The notes beneath the pieces are model-generated. The model was not told the DNA's origin and did no database searches. It saw only the letters and a program-made list of their open reading frames with translations. The position numbers were made by a program, and so were the translations under genes. A DNA stretch of 64,000 nucleotides from Micavibrio_A sp041655955. Its GTDB lineage: Bacteria > Pseudomonadota > Alphaproteobacteria > Micavibrionales > Micavibrionaceae. Of this stretch, positions 51,128 to 60,351 are shown one piece after another (positions within the stretch are counted from its first letter, which is position 1; each line of letters starts with the position of its first letter). The DNA lies in contig JBBAEN010000001.1 in assembly GCA_041655955.1 (NCBI GenBank), forward strand, positions 310,001 to 374,000. Reading direction: 5' to 3'.

Positions 51128-51472
51128 TTACGGTTCAAATTTTGTGGGTTTATTAGCGTCTTTTACTTCGGATTGCAAGCTGTTAGAGCCGATTGCAGTG
51201 CCTAAATTTTTTGAAAGTTTGTAGAGATTGAAAATCGCCGCACAAATCCCCAGAATTACAAAGATTATCAGCAGGGTAGGCGCCGTTTTAAAGTAGCTGT
51301 CCAAAAGCCCGCCGATAAGGCCGGAGCCGAGCAGCACACCAAACATTTCCATAAATGCGCGTATGCCTTGGGACATTTCATTGGCGCCCCTTGCCGGGGC
51401 GGAAGGATTCTCCGCCTCATGCTTGGCCTTCGCGGCCTCCAGCCGCCTGTCCAGATCATCGAGTTTTGCCAT
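51128..51472 (-). CDS. atpI: ATP synthase accessory protein AtpI
   Basis: The 114-residue protein starts MAKLDDLDRRLEAAK, with a charged N-terminal helix and two TM helices (FMEMFGVLLGSGLIGGLLDSYF, TLLIIFVILGICAAIFNLY). AtpI helps assemble the c-ring. GGAAG precedes the ATG at 51472. It leads the atp cluster. Confidence 0.9.
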   Translation of the reverse strand: MAKLDDLDRRLEAAKAKHEAENPSAPARGANEMSQGIRAFMEMFGVLLGSGLIGGLLDSYFKTAPTLLIIFVILGICAAIFNLYKLSKNLGTAIGSNSLQSEVKDANKPTKFEP

Positions 51473-51574
51473 GTCTTCCCTTTCATCAGCGCAAGGAACC
51501 GCTGCGGTCTTAGCACATAACTTCCCAAAAGGGTGCAAGGTTTAAACCGGGCTTCGAGAAAGCGGGGTATTTTA

Positions 51575-54500
51575 TTACTCTGCGGCTTCGAGGAAATCCA
51601 TCTGCTGGTTGAGATCGACGGAAACGAGCTGTGACACGCCGCGCTCGGACATGGTCACACCATAGAGCCTGTCCATCCGCGCCATCGTCAGGCGGTGGTG
51701 CGTGATGATGAGGAAGCGCGTTTCACCGCGCGCCGCGATATCGTCGAGAAGGTTGCACACACGATCGACGTTGGCGTCGTCAAGCGGCGCGTCAATCTCG
51801 TCAAGGACGCAAATCGGCGAAGGCGTCGTCAGGAACATGCCGAAGATAAGCGCGATGGAAGCCAGCGTTTGCTCCCCGCCCGACAGAAGGGAAAGCGATT
51901 GCAGGGTCTTGCCCGGCGGCTGTGCAAAAATCTCCAGCCCCGATTGCAGCGGATCGTCGGATTCGATGAGCTTCAGATGCGCCTGTCCGCCGTTGAAGAG
52001 CTTGACGAACAATTGCTGGAAGTGGCCGTTGACGATATCGAACGCATTGGTCAGGCGCTCACGCGCTTCCTTGTTGAGCTTTGCAATCCCGTCGCGCAAT
52101 TCATCAATGGCTTGGGTCAGGTCGTCGCGCTCCTTGAAGATTGTACCCAGCTCGGATTCAAGCGCCGCCGCCTCGTCCTCTGCCTGCAGGTTGACGGGGC
52201 CTATTTGATCGCGCTCGCGCACGGCTTTGTCTTTTTGCGCCTTTAACGGCTCGATAGCGGGCAGGGGCGATTCTTCATTAAACTGCGCGGCTGTTGCCTG
52301 CTCTTTCAAAGCAGCCGGCTGTATTTCGAATTGTTCGGCGATGGAAAGGACGATCTGTTCCAGATTTTCCTGTGCATTGGACACCATGGCCTGCGCATGG
52401 GCGCGGGCTTCGCGGGCCTGCCCCAAAAGCTCTTCGGCTTCTTTCAGCGCGCGCGTCGTCGAGGCCAGCTCGTTTTCAACGGAAGCAAGCGCGTCCGCCG
52501 CTTCATCGCGCGTTTTTTCAAGCTGCGCGACTTTGTCCATCATCGCGGCGCGGCCTTCATCCACGCCTTGCGGGCGCGCTTCCATTTCACCAATTTTCAC
52601 GCCCAGCGTTTCCTCACGGGCCTGTAGCTCTTTCAGGCGCTCGCGTGAGCGGATGGAACGGTTTGTGTGGTGGTTGCGCTCGTCCGCAATCGCATGCATG
52701 CGGGCGCGGCGGCGGCCCTGTTCTTGTTGCAGTTGATCAAGGCCGCGGACGGCATGGTTATAGGCGTCGCGGGCTTCGGCCAGCGTGGCGCGAAGCTGTT
52801 CGACTTCCGCATTATGCGCGGCGATCATGTCTTCGTTATAGGCGCCGAGTTCTTCTTGCGCCGCTTTCAAGGAAGTTTCATTGACGGCAATATCTTCATC
52901 GGTGTTGCGCAGGGCCTCTTCGAGCTTTGCGATTTCGGCGAAAAGGGCGCTGCGCGATTCCGTAAGGCGGTTCAGCCTTGTCTGCGCGCCGCTCAATTCC
53001 TGCTCTTTGGAACGCAGCTCGCCGCGCAGATCGTTCAGCCTTTCCTGTGCCGCCTGTTGCGCGCCCTGCGCTTTCTCCGCTTGCTGCGCAGAGGAATCAT
53101 AGGCGTCAACCGCCGCAGGCAGGCCGGTGTTCAATTCTTCCAGACGGTTCTTTTGCTGAAGCTGGATTGCATGGCGGTCGGAAGCCGTCGCCTTGATATG
53201 CAGCCCGTCCCAGCGCCAGTACGCGCCGTCAACGGATACGAGCGATTGTCCCGGTTTCAGCGTGGGCGCAAGGGCGGCGCCTTGCTCTTGCGTTTCGACG
53301 ACGCCGACAAATTGCAGGGCGCGGTGTAGGACTTGCGGCGCATCGACGCGGCTTTGCAATTGTTTCGCGCCTGCGGGCAATTCCGGCGCTTCAATAACTT
53401 TCTCCGCGTAATCAAGAAACACCGAAGGCGCTTCCTTGTCGCGCGACGCCATCAGCGTATCGCCAAGCGCGCGCGAAAGCGCTTTTTCAAAGCCTTTTTC
53501 CGTCTTGATGTCGTCCAGAACGGGGACGAAAAGGCTTTGCGTATCGGCATTGAGGATGCGTTCAAGCGCCTTGATTTCGGACTCAATCTCGTTCCGGCGG
53601 CGCTGTGCTTCCTGACGGGATTCGCGGGATTTTTCGAGCGCGTCGCGGGCGGCGGCGAAGGCGGTTTCCTGTTCCTCAAGGGAGCCGCGCAAAGAAGATG
53701 TATGTTCTTCCAGCGACTGGATCGAAGATTTTAAATCCTCGATTTCATTATCATTCTCAAACCCCGCCCTTGCGCGTTCCAGATCGGCGGTAAGTTTTTC
53801 CTTCCGCTCCGCCGCGACTAAAAGGCGGCTCCGGCTCGCGTTAATCTGTTGCTCGATACGCTGGCGCGCGGCGCGTGTTTCGGCGGTCTTTTGCATGAAA
53901 GCTTCGTAATCGGCTTCCAGCTTGACGACTTTTTCTTCCAGTTCCGTCTTGAACGCCTGTTTCTGGGCGATGTCGGATTCTTCGTTGCGGCGGCTTTCGG
54001 ACAGGATGCGCTCTTCTTCTTCGAGGCGCGCGATAATATTGACGCTTTCGGAAAGGCTTTGCGTTTCATGTTCGCGGTCGGCCTTGGTCTGGGCATATTG
54101 GCGGCGGGCTTCTTCAAACTGCGCCTGCCGTTCGCGCTCGACGTCATCCAGCCGTTGCAATTCCATTTTATGGGCCTGAAGCGCCGCGGCGGATTCCGCT
54201 TCGGCCTTGCGCAAGGGCGGCAGATCCTCGGCCTGCTGGTTTTGCGTCTTGGTAAGCTGGACAACCGTCGCCATGTGATCGGCGACGCGGCTTTCCGCTT
54301 CGCCGAAGGTGCGGCGGGCGGCATCGACCTTATCCACCTGCATCCGCCATTCAAGATAGGCGATGGTGGCTTCAAGCTCGCGGATTTGCGTGGACAGGTT
54401 TTTATATTTTTGCGCCTGCCGCGTTTGTTTTTTAAGCGTGTTGTAGCGGCCTTCCATGCTGCCGACGAGATCCTGAACGCGCTGCAAATTCTGGTCGGCG

Positions 54501-55066
54501 GCGCGCAGGCGCAACTCCGCCTCGTGGCGGCGGACGTAAAGGCCCGAAACGCCGGCGGATTCTTCAAGCACGAGCCTGCGTTCCTGCGGCTTGGCGTTAA
54601 TCATCGCCGTGACGCGCCCCTGGCTGACGAGGGCGGGGGAGTTCGCGCCCGTCACCGTATCGGCAAAGAGCATTTGCACGTCGCGGGCGCGGCACGTCTT
54701 GCCGTTGATTTTATAAAGCGAGCCGTGATCGCGTTCGATCTTGCGCGTAACCTCGATCTGCTCCGCGTCGTTATAAGCGGCGGGGGCGCTGTGCGAGGCA
54801 TTGTTCAAGAGCAGGCTGACTTCGGCAAAATTACGGCGCGGGCGGGACGATGTGCCGTTAAAGATAACGTCTTCCATCCCGTTCCCGCCGGAGCGCATCC
54901 GCTTGGCGGAGTTTTCACCCATGACCCAGCGCAGGGCTTCGACAAGGTTCGACTTGCCGCATCCGTTCGGGCCGACAATGCCGGTCAGGCCGGGGCCGAT
55001 TTCCAGCTCCGTCTTGTCCACGAAGGATTTAAAGCCGCTGAGGCGTAATTTTTCGAATTTAATCAT
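51575..55066 (-). CDS. smc: Chromosome segregation protein SMC
   Basis: SMC forms the bacterial condensin ring with ScpA and ScpB. Walker A GPNGCGKSNLVEALRWVMG lies at about residue 33. A coiled arm runs to about 490, followed by a hinge (about 500-640, LFVPVLDDIKTEKGFEKALSRAL), the return arm, the ABC signature LLSGGEQTLASIALIFG and Walker B PICVLDEIDAPLDDANV. 1163 aa. scpA and scpB are not present. The dsbA-like gene ends 21 bases upstream, so both are probably in one operon. Confidence 0.97.
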   Translation of the reverse strand: MIKFEKLRLSGFKSFVDKTELEIGPGLTGIVGPNGCGKSNLVEALRWVMGENSAKRMRSGGNGMEDVIFNGTSSRPRRNFAEVSLLLNNASHSAPAAYNDAEQIEVTRKIERDHGSLYKINGKTCRARDVQMLFADTVTGANSPALVSQGRVTAMINAKPQERRLVLEESAGVSGLYVRRHEAELRLRAADQNLQRVQDLVGSMEGRYNTLKKQTRQAQKYKNLSTQIRELEATIAYLEWRMQVDKVDAARRTFGEAESRVADHMATVVQLTKTQNQQAEDLPPLRKAEAESAAALQAHKMELQRLDDVERERQAQFEEARRQYAQTKADREHETQSLSESVNIIARLEEEERILSESRRNEESDIAQKQAFKTELEEKVVKLEADYEAFMQKTAETRAARQRIEQQINASRSRLLVAAERKEKLTADLERARAGFENDNEIEDLKSSIQSLEEHTSSLRGSLEEQETAFAAARDALEKSRESRQEAQRRRNEIESEIKALERILNADTQSLFVPVLDDIKTEKGFEKALSRALGDTLMASRDKEAPSVFLDYAEKVIEAPELPAGAKQLQSRVDAPQVLHRALQFVGVVETQEQGAALAPTLKPGQSLVSVDGAYWRWDGLHIKATASDRHAIQLQQKNRLEELNTGLPAAVDAYDSSAQQAEKAQGAQQAAQERLNDLRGELRSKEQELSGAQTRLNRLTESRSALFAEIAKLEEALRNTDEDIAVNETSLKAAQEELGAYNEDMIAAHNAEVEQLRATLAEARDAYNHAVRGLDQLQQEQGRRRARMHAIADERNHHTNRSIRSRERLKELQAREETLGVKIGEMEARPQGVDEGRAAMMDKVAQLEKTRDEAADALASVENELASTTRALKEAEELLGQAREARAHAQAMVSNAQENLEQIVLSIAEQFEIQPAALKEQATAAQFNEESPLPAIEPLKAQKDKAVRERDQIGPVNLQAEDEAAALESELGTIFKERDDLTQAIDELRDGIAKLNKEARERLTNAFDIVNGHFQQLFVKLFNGGQAHLKLIESDDPLQSGLEIFAQPPGKTLQSLSLLSGGEQTLASIALIFGMFLTTPSPICVLDEIDAPLDDANVDRVCNLLDDIAARGETRFLIITHHRLTMARMDRLYGVTMSERGVSQLVSVDLNQQMDFLEAAE

Positions 55067-55087
55067 CGTACTCTATAATCCCGCGTT

Positions 55088-55885
55088 TTATTCTACGGGA
55101 GCCGCTTCGCCGACAGCGCCATCGGTGATTTTTCTAAAGATGCGCTCGAATTCCTCGATCGGGCGGGCACCGGAAAGAATCTCTTCGCCCTCATTGATGA
55201 TGAAGGTCGGCGTGGCGTTGATGTTCCATTTATCCTTCGCCTCTTGCATATTTTCAGCGATTTTGAGCTTTAGCATCGGCGCGTCGTGGCAGGCGTCAAA
55301 CGTCGCGTCGTTGAGTCCTGCAAGCTTGGCGTTCTGGCGCAGCGCCTTCATGTAATCGAGATTCCCGTCCCACTGGCCCTGTGTCTTGAACAGTACGGAA
55401 ATAAAAGCCTCGTACTTGTCCACGGGCAGGCAGCGCGCGGTGATTGTGGCCTTGAGCGCCGGATCGTTCAGCGGGAATTCACGAAATTCAAAGAAAACTT
55501 TCCCCGTGTCGATATAGCGGGATTTCAGCGCGGGGAAAACATTCGTATGGAAATGGCCGCAATGGCTGCATGTCATGGACGCATATTCGATGATCTTGAT
55601 GGGGGCATCGGGATTACCCAAAGCGCGCGGCGCGACGGCCGCGGCAAGATCGAAGGAGGAGGGGCCTTGCGCGGCATCCGCTCCAGAGGCGTCACCGGAT
55701 TCTTCCGCGGGCATTGCCGCCTCGTCCTCAAGCAGGGCTTCGTCAGTCACTTCCGTTTGCGGAAGCGGGCCGGAGGTTTTGCCAAGGAAAAAGTAAGCGG
55801 CCAATGCCGCGACAGCCAGAATAATGGCGATGAGAACGATAATGCGGGCATTGCCGCCATTGGTGCGCATGGATTTCATTGGCAT
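55088..55885 (-). CDS. DsbA-family thiol-disulfide oxidoreductase, membrane anchored
   Basis: The 265-residue protein has a TM anchor (about 15-34, IIVLIAIILAVAALAAYFFL), an acidic Ala-rich linker and a thioredoxin-fold domain with active site CSHC (EYASMTCSHCGHFH) and the cis-Pro in NATPTFIINEG. The Com1/BdbD-like form is common in alphaproteobacteria. It oxidises or isomerises periplasmic disulfides. ATGs at 55885, 55876 and 55870 are all possible; GAGG suits the second ATG (55879) better. Confidence 0.9.
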   Translation of the reverse strand: MPMKSMRTNGGNARIIVLIAIILAVAALAAYFFLGKTSGPLPQTEVTDEALLEDEAAMPAEESGDASGADAAQGPSSFDLAAAVAPRALGNPDAPIKIIEYASMTCSHCGHFHTNVFPALKSRYIDTGKVFFEFREFPLNDPALKATITARCLPVDKYEAFISVLFKTQGQWDGNLDYMKALRQNAKLAGLNDATFDACHDAPMLKLKIAENMQEAKDKWNINATPTFIINEGEEILSGARPIEEFERIFRKITDGAVGEAAPVE

Positions 55886-55983
55886 CCTCTTTCCTACCTA
55901 TTGTCATATATATGACGGGTTAGACTTAAACATAATTCTATGTGAGATCCAGCCTAAAGTGCCGCTTTCAGGGCGTTTTTGTC

Positions 55984-56006
55984 AAGAAAACCTGCCCCGA
56001 AGCAGG
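55984..56006 (-). terminator. Intrinsic terminator, minus strand, downstream of the OmpA-like gene
   Basis: On the minus strand stem CCTGC/GCAGG (around TTCGGG) is followed by TTTTCTT. It lies 28 bases beyond the stop of the gene at 56034-57350 and separates it from the dsbA-like gene. Confidence 0.6.
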
Positions 56007-56033
56007 GCCTTATCCACACGCAAAGTCAAATTG

Positions 56034-57350
56034 TTACGGAATTTGAGGGCCATAGAGGTAAAGATCAATCCGGTCTGCCGGCGCCGTATTGCCGCTTTGC
56101 AGCCCCTCGGCCAGCACATCAATCCGGCTCGGCAGGATGCCTTGCTCTATCATGGCGGTGCGTAAAGAGAGGGCGCGGGCAAGGGCGATGCGGCGATCGC
56201 TGGCGATACCCGTGCCGTGCGGCGTGGCAAATGCCTTTATTTGCACGCGCCAGTCCTGCTTTTCATCAAGCCCTTCAAGGACACCCGCGACAATGGCGTC
56301 ACGATCGGCCTCGACCAGCCCGATTTGCCCCGGCTGGAAGGCAATCGTCTTTTTCAGCGCGCCCTGTTCGCCCGCGTCAAAAGGGGTCGGCGCGATATTT
56401 TGTTTCGGGACGGGCGGCAATGGCTGGAGAGTGCGGCTCGCCTCCTGCGCGGGTGCGGGCTGGGCAGCGGGCATAGCGGCGGCGGGGGCGGCAATATCCT
56501 CTGGCGCGCGCGGTGACGGGGCGGCGGACGGCGCTGGCGGCGTGTTCAACCGCTCAAAAATAGTCGGTTCATCGCTTTCCCCCGCCGCTTCATTGTGAAT
56601 GACAATCTCGTCCACGCCATGGACGGGAAGCGACGGCATTGTTTTGGGGCCGGTAATCGCGCTTTGCGCCGGATCGCGCGGGGCGGGTTTGATGATTGCC
56701 CCATCCACAGATGGCGGCAGCGGCGTATCGGCCTTTGGCACGGGCGCGGATTTTGTCGGCACCTTCACGGAAGGCGCGGTTTTCGCCCGCTCAGGCGCAG
56801 CCGGTACAGCCGCCGAAGGCGAAGGAGGCGCAGGTTTGACTGCCGCTTTCGGCGCCACAGTCCGGCTTTCGGCGCCGCCGGTTTTTGCTGCCGGAGCGGC
56901 AGTTTTAGGCTGGATGACGGGGCGCACGGGCGTGGGCGCGGCGCGGGGCGGCGCTTCAATAATGGGTTCCATCATTCTCGGACGCGCCGGAATTACGGGG
57001 GCGGCAGGGGGGGCCGGAGCCTGTACGGACGGCTGGATAACGGGCCGTTGCTGTTCCTGTGGTTGGGGCGCATAGCGCGGCGGCGGCTGATGGGAGCGCT
57101 CCGGATCCGAAGATGTTTTCGGCCTGACGATATAGCCGTCCGGCGCTTCCGGCCTGACCATTGGCGGCGTCATTTCTTCAAACATAGGCGGCGGCGTGTA
57201 GCCGCTGCTTTGTTGCGCGAAGGCTGAAAGGGGCGCCGGAAAAAGAAGGGGCATGGACAAAGCCAAAGCCGCCGCCACGCCCGCACAGGGCAGGCGCGGG
57301 GCCAGATCCGACAGGCCCTTAAGCGGCTTTGATAATCTTGCGAAGGTCAT
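56034..57350 (-). CDS. Exported Pro/Ala-rich protein with C-terminal OmpA-like domain
   Basis: The ATG at 57350 (AGGTG before it) opens a signal peptide with hydrophobic core GVAAALALSMPLLFP, cleaved after AFA. The 438-residue protein has about 270 residues of Pro/Ala-rich linker and then an OmpA-type fold (DRDAIVAGVLEGLDEKQDWRVQIKAFATPHG, ASDRRIALARALSLRTAMIEQGI, RIDLYLYG) that fits peptidoglycan binding. Its start overlaps the end of the inositol-phosphatase gene by 32 bases. It may brace the periplasm; a specific role is unknown. Confidence 0.78.
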   Translation of the reverse strand: MTFARLSKPLKGLSDLAPRLPCAGVAAALALSMPLLFPAPLSAFAQQSSGYTPPPMFEEMTPPMVRPEAPDGYIVRPKTSSDPERSHQPPPRYAPQPQEQQRPVIQPSVQAPAPPAAPVIPARPRMMEPIIEAPPRAAPTPVRPVIQPKTAAPAAKTGGAESRTVAPKAAVKPAPPSPSAAVPAAPERAKTAPSVKVPTKSAPVPKADTPLPPSVDGAIIKPAPRDPAQSAITGPKTMPSLPVHGVDEIVIHNEAAGESDEPTIFERLNTPPAPSAAPSPRAPEDIAAPAAAMPAAQPAPAQEASRTLQPLPPVPKQNIAPTPFDAGEQGALKKTIAFQPGQIGLVEADRDAIVAGVLEGLDEKQDWRVQIKAFATPHGTGIASDRRIALARALSLRTAMIEQGILPSRIDVLAEGLQSGNTAPADRIDLYLYGPQIP

Positions 57351-58107
57351 TTTGCACCTGTTGGTTTCCGGCGACCAGATTACCACTATGGACGGGATTG
57401 TCATCATTCTCGATGCTGGTGACGAAGCCTCCGGCCTCCCTGACAAGGAGAACCCCGGCCGCGACGTCCCACGCCTTGATCCCGCGCTCCCAATAAGCGT
57501 CAATCCGGCCCGCGGCGACATAGGCGAGGTCGAGGGCCGCCGAACCCATATGACGGGTCATGGCCATATTGGCGACAGGCCTCAGTTCGGCAAAAAGGCG
57601 GGAGCGCGTTTCCTGCGTGCCGTACGGAAAACCGTAATTGACCATGCATTGTTCAAGCTGGTTGCGGCCCGATACGCGCAGGCGCCGGTTCCGGTTCCAC
57701 GCGCCGCCGCCTTTTTCCGCCGTGAACATTTCGTCCTTGGCGCAGTCGTAAATAAGGCCGGCAACGACATTGCCCCGCTGTTCCAGCGCAATCACAATCG
57801 CCCAGTGGGGGATGCCATGCATGAAGTTATGCGTCCCGTCCAGAGGATCGACGATCCAGACATGATCGCGGTCTTCGCCTTTTATCTCGCCGGATTCTTC
57901 CATCATGAAGGAGTAAGAAGGGCGGGCCTTTTTAAGCTCTTCAAAGATGATTTTTTCAGAGCGTTTGTCCGCCGCCGTAACGAAATCCCCCGGCCCCTTG
58001 CGGGCCACCTGAAGGTTTTCAACCTCTCCAAAATCGCGCAAGAGCGCCCGCGAAGCCTTTTCGGCGGCGCGGATCATAATGGTCATAAGTGGCGAGTGGG
58101 GAGGCAT
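57319..58107 (-). CDS. Inositol-monophosphatase family phosphatase
   Basis: The 262-residue protein has the motif VWIVDPLDGTHNFMHGIPHWA with the metal ligands and KAWDVAAGVLLVREAGG near the C-terminus; both are complete. SuhB-type enzymes dephosphorylate inositol-1-phosphate, and relatives hydrolyse histidinol phosphate or other sugars, so the substrate stays open. Starts at 58107, 58086 and 58077 are possible. Next to efp, and overlapping the OmpA-like gene by 32 bases. Confidence 0.92.
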   Translation of the reverse strand: MPPHSPLMTIMIRAAEKASRALLRDFGEVENLQVARKGPGDFVTAADKRSEKIIFEELKKARPSYSFMMEESGEIKGEDRDHVWIVDPLDGTHNFMHGIPHWAIVIALEQRGNVVAGLIYDCAKDEMFTAEKGGGAWNRNRRLRVSGRNQLEQCMVNYGFPYGTQETRSRLFAELRPVANMAMTRHMGSAALDLAYVAAGRIDAYWERGIKAWDVAAGVLLVREAGGFVTSIENDDNPVHSGNLVAGNQQVQNDLRKIIKAA

Positions 58108-58161
58108 AAGATTCCCGATCCTTGGTTTTGATGTTTAAGAGGCGCAGTCGTTCCCGCCTGC

Positions 58162-58737
58162 CTAGTCTTTGGCGCGTTCGTAATAGGTGCCGTCCGCGGT
58201 CTTGACGACGATGCGCGTCCCGACTTCGATAAAGGGGGGAACCATAACCTTGACATCGCCCGTAACAATTGCGGGCTTATAGGAAGAAGACGCCGTCTGG
58301 CCTTTGACGACCGGCTCGGCCTCCATAACTTCCACAGTGACGCTGTCGGGGATTTCGACGCCGAGCGGCTCGCCCTCGAAGCTTTCAATGACAACGTCCA
58401 TATTGTCCTGAAGCCATTTGGCCAGATCGCCGATAACGTCCTTTTTCACTTCGATCTGCTCGAATGTTTCCTTGTCCATGAAGGTATAGGTATTTTCGCC
58501 GTCATTGTACAAATAGGAGAATTCTGACTGGTCGAGGCGGACGCGCTCCACCGTTTCCTGCGTGCGGTAGCGGACATTGTCCTTGTTGCCGGAGCGCACA
58601 TCGCGCATTTCCACCTGAATGACCGAAGCGCCTTTGCCGGGCTGCATAATCTCGTATCCGGTGACGACCCAAAGGCGGCCGTCGCCGTCGCGGTCGATAA
58701 CATTTCCGGGTCTTAGGGTAATTGCTGTAACTTTCAT
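58162..58737 (-). CDS. efp: Elongation factor P
   Basis: EF-P rescues ribosomes stalled at polyproline. Domain I has the modified-loop Lys in IMQPGKGASVIQ (position 34, the site lysylated by EpmA in many bacteria). Domains II and III follow (SYLYNDGENTYTFMDKETFEQIE, EVMEAEPVVKGQTAS). 191 aa, normal. Its ATG overlaps the TGA of the upstream DUF721 gene (ATGA). The Pro-rich proteins nearby (positions 5730 and 56034) are the sort of substrate EF-P helps translate; that is inference. Confidence 0.97.
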   Translation of the reverse strand: MKVTAITLRPGNVIDRDGDGRLWVVTGYEIMQPGKGASVIQVEMRDVRSGNKDNVRYRTQETVERVRLDQSEFSYLYNDGENTYTFMDKETFEQIEVKKDVIGDLAKWLQDNMDVVIESFEGEPLGVEIPDSVTVEVMEAEPVVKGQTASSSYKPAIVTGDVKVMVPPFIEVGTRIVVKTADGTYYERAKD

Positions 58738-59201
58738 GGCTTCTTTTCCTGTAAGATAGACGTTCCCATTCGGGAGAGGGCCTCTTTTATAACGGGATCG
58801 TCCACAGTTTCAAGTATTTGAGAGAGATGATTTTTTTCATCCTCGGTCAAGGGCTTTGTCCGTTTGGCGGGGGCGGCCTTCTTTCGCGGCTCGACATGGA
58901 CGAATTTAACGTCATTCACCCACCGCTCCCCGAATATATTGTTAATGCGCTGTAATATAAGCTCTTTTTGGTATATGAGTACGGCACAATCAGCGGAGGA
59001 AGCCGCAATATCGAGCGTCGCCGCGGGCTTTTCCTTGGCGTTTTTGGGTTTGCGATAACGGATTTTCGCGGGCTGGGCGCGGGATGCGAAATCGGGGCCT
59101 ATAATTTCTTTCCAATGGGTGACAATCCGGCCCAGCGCGATATATTTGCGCTCGAACACCTTGCTCATCAAGGTCGGAACGGATTGGGAAACGGGTTTCA
59201 T
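58734..59201 (-). CDS. DUF721 (DciA-like) protein
   Basis: The 155-residue protein has the DUF721 core: GRIVTHWKEIIGPDFASRAQPAKIRYRK, then a KH-like fold (AVLIYQKELILQRINNIFGERWVNDVKF). In many bacteria DciA loads the replicative helicase, and alphaproteobacterial DUF721 proteins are candidates for that role. Several ATGs (59201, 59207, 59219, 59222) lie within the overlap with the mutY start, and none has a clear ribosome site. The gene is followed by efp with 4-base overlap. Confidence 0.82.
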   Translation of the reverse strand: MKPVSQSVPTLMSKVFERKYIALGRIVTHWKEIIGPDFASRAQPAKIRYRKPKNAKEKPAATLDIAASSADCAVLIYQKELILQRINNIFGERWVNDVKFVHVEPRKKAAPAKRTKPLTEDEKNHLSQILETVDDPVIKEALSRMGTSILQEKKP

Positions 59202-59205
59202 GGCC

Positions 59206-60312
59206 ATGGCGGACGTCATCATGACGGTTGAAGGCAAGAATGTCGAGGATTTCAGGAAAAACCTCCTGAAATGGTACGATCGCCACCGGCGCGCCATGCA
59301 GTGGAGGGCCTTGCCTGCGCAAAAACCGAACCCGTACCATGTCTGGATGTCGGAAATCATGCTTCAGCAAACGACGGTGCAGGCGGTCGGCCCGTATTTT
59401 ATGAAATTTATAGAAAAATGGCCGGATATTCATGCTCTGGCTTCGGCGCGCTCTGAAGATATTATGGAAGCATGGGCGGGGCTTGGCTATTACACGCGGG
59501 CGCGCAACCTCCATAAATGCGCCGTCCATGTTGCGGAGCGGCTTGGCGGCAGTTTTCCGGAAGAGGCCGCGGAACTCAAAAAACTCCCCGGCATCGGCGA
59601 TTATACGTGCGAGGCGGTCGCCGCCATCGCCTTTAACCGCCCCGCCAACGTCGTTGACGGGAATGTCGAGCGGGTAATGGCGCGGATTTTCGCCGTGACC
59701 GAACCCATGCCGGATTGCAAGCCGCGCCTGAAGGATCTGGCGGGGCAGACCGCCGCGGGCGAGAAAAAGCGCCCCGGCGATTACGCCCAGAGCCTGATGG
59801 ATCTTGGCGCGACCATCTGCACACCGACATCGCCCAAATGCATGCTCTGTCCGGTCATTGATTTTTGCTCCGCCCGCGCAAAAGGGATTGAGGCAAGCCT
59901 GCCCGCGCGAAAGCCAAAGGCGGCCCGCCCGCAAAAACACGGCTATGTCTATTGGATTACCGACGGGCAGGGCAGCGTGCTTTTCGAGCGGCGCGCGGAG
60001 AAGGGCATGCTCGCCGGAACCATAGGCCTCCCGACATCGGAATGGGTTGAAAAAGCCACAGAAAAAACACATCTGCCGCTTAAATTGACAAGAGGCGGAA
60101 AAGCGGTCGTAGGGCCGCCATGGGAGCGAACTGCCGTTTCCGTAAAACACACATTCACGCATTTCGACCTCGAATTATCGGGTTATGCGGCCTGTGTGGC
60201 GCAGGGCAAGGCGCTCGAAGCCATGGGCGGTTATTTCTGGGTGCCGGGGGATCGGGCGAAAAGCCTCGGACTTCCGACCGTTTTCAAGAAAGCCTTGCGG
60301 CAGTTTATTTAG
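59206..60312 (+). CDS. mutY: Adenine DNA glycosylase MutY
   Basis: MutY removes A opposite 8-oxoguanine. The HhH motif LPGIGDYTCEAVAAIAF with the catalytic Asp in VVDGNVERV, the 4Fe-4S ligands CTPTSPKCMLCPVIDFC (C-x6-C-x2-C-x5-C), and a C-terminal Nudix-like domain (YVYWITDGQGSVLFERR) that reads 8-oxoG are all present. 368 aa. ATGs at 59200, 59206 and 59221 are in frame. The start overlaps the divergent DUF721 gene. Confidence 0.95.
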   Translation: MADVIMTVEGKNVEDFRKNLLKWYDRHRRAMQWRALPAQKPNPYHVWMSEIMLQQTTVQAVGPYFMKFIEKWPDIHALASARSEDIMEAWAGLGYYTRARNLHKCAVHVAERLGGSFPEEAAELKKLPGIGDYTCEAVAAIAFNRPANVVDGNVERVMARIFAVTEPMPDCKPRLKDLAGQTAAGEKKRPGDYAQSLMDLGATICTPTSPKCMLCPVIDFCSARAKGIEASLPARKPKAARPQKHGYVYWITDGQGSVLFERRAEKGMLAGTIGLPTSEWVEKATEKTHLPLKLTRGGKAVVGPPWERTAVSVKHTFTHFDLELSGYAACVAQGKALEAMGGYFWVPGDRAKSLGLPTVFKKALRQFI

Positions 60313-60351
60313 GAGTTTGTCCCGAGGGGCTAAAAAATATACAATAATATC

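Noticed and set aside
53849..55048. 399-codon forward frame opposite smc
   Set aside because: It is the antisense of the SMC coiled coil and head, giving a Phe/Leu/Gly-rich product without domains.
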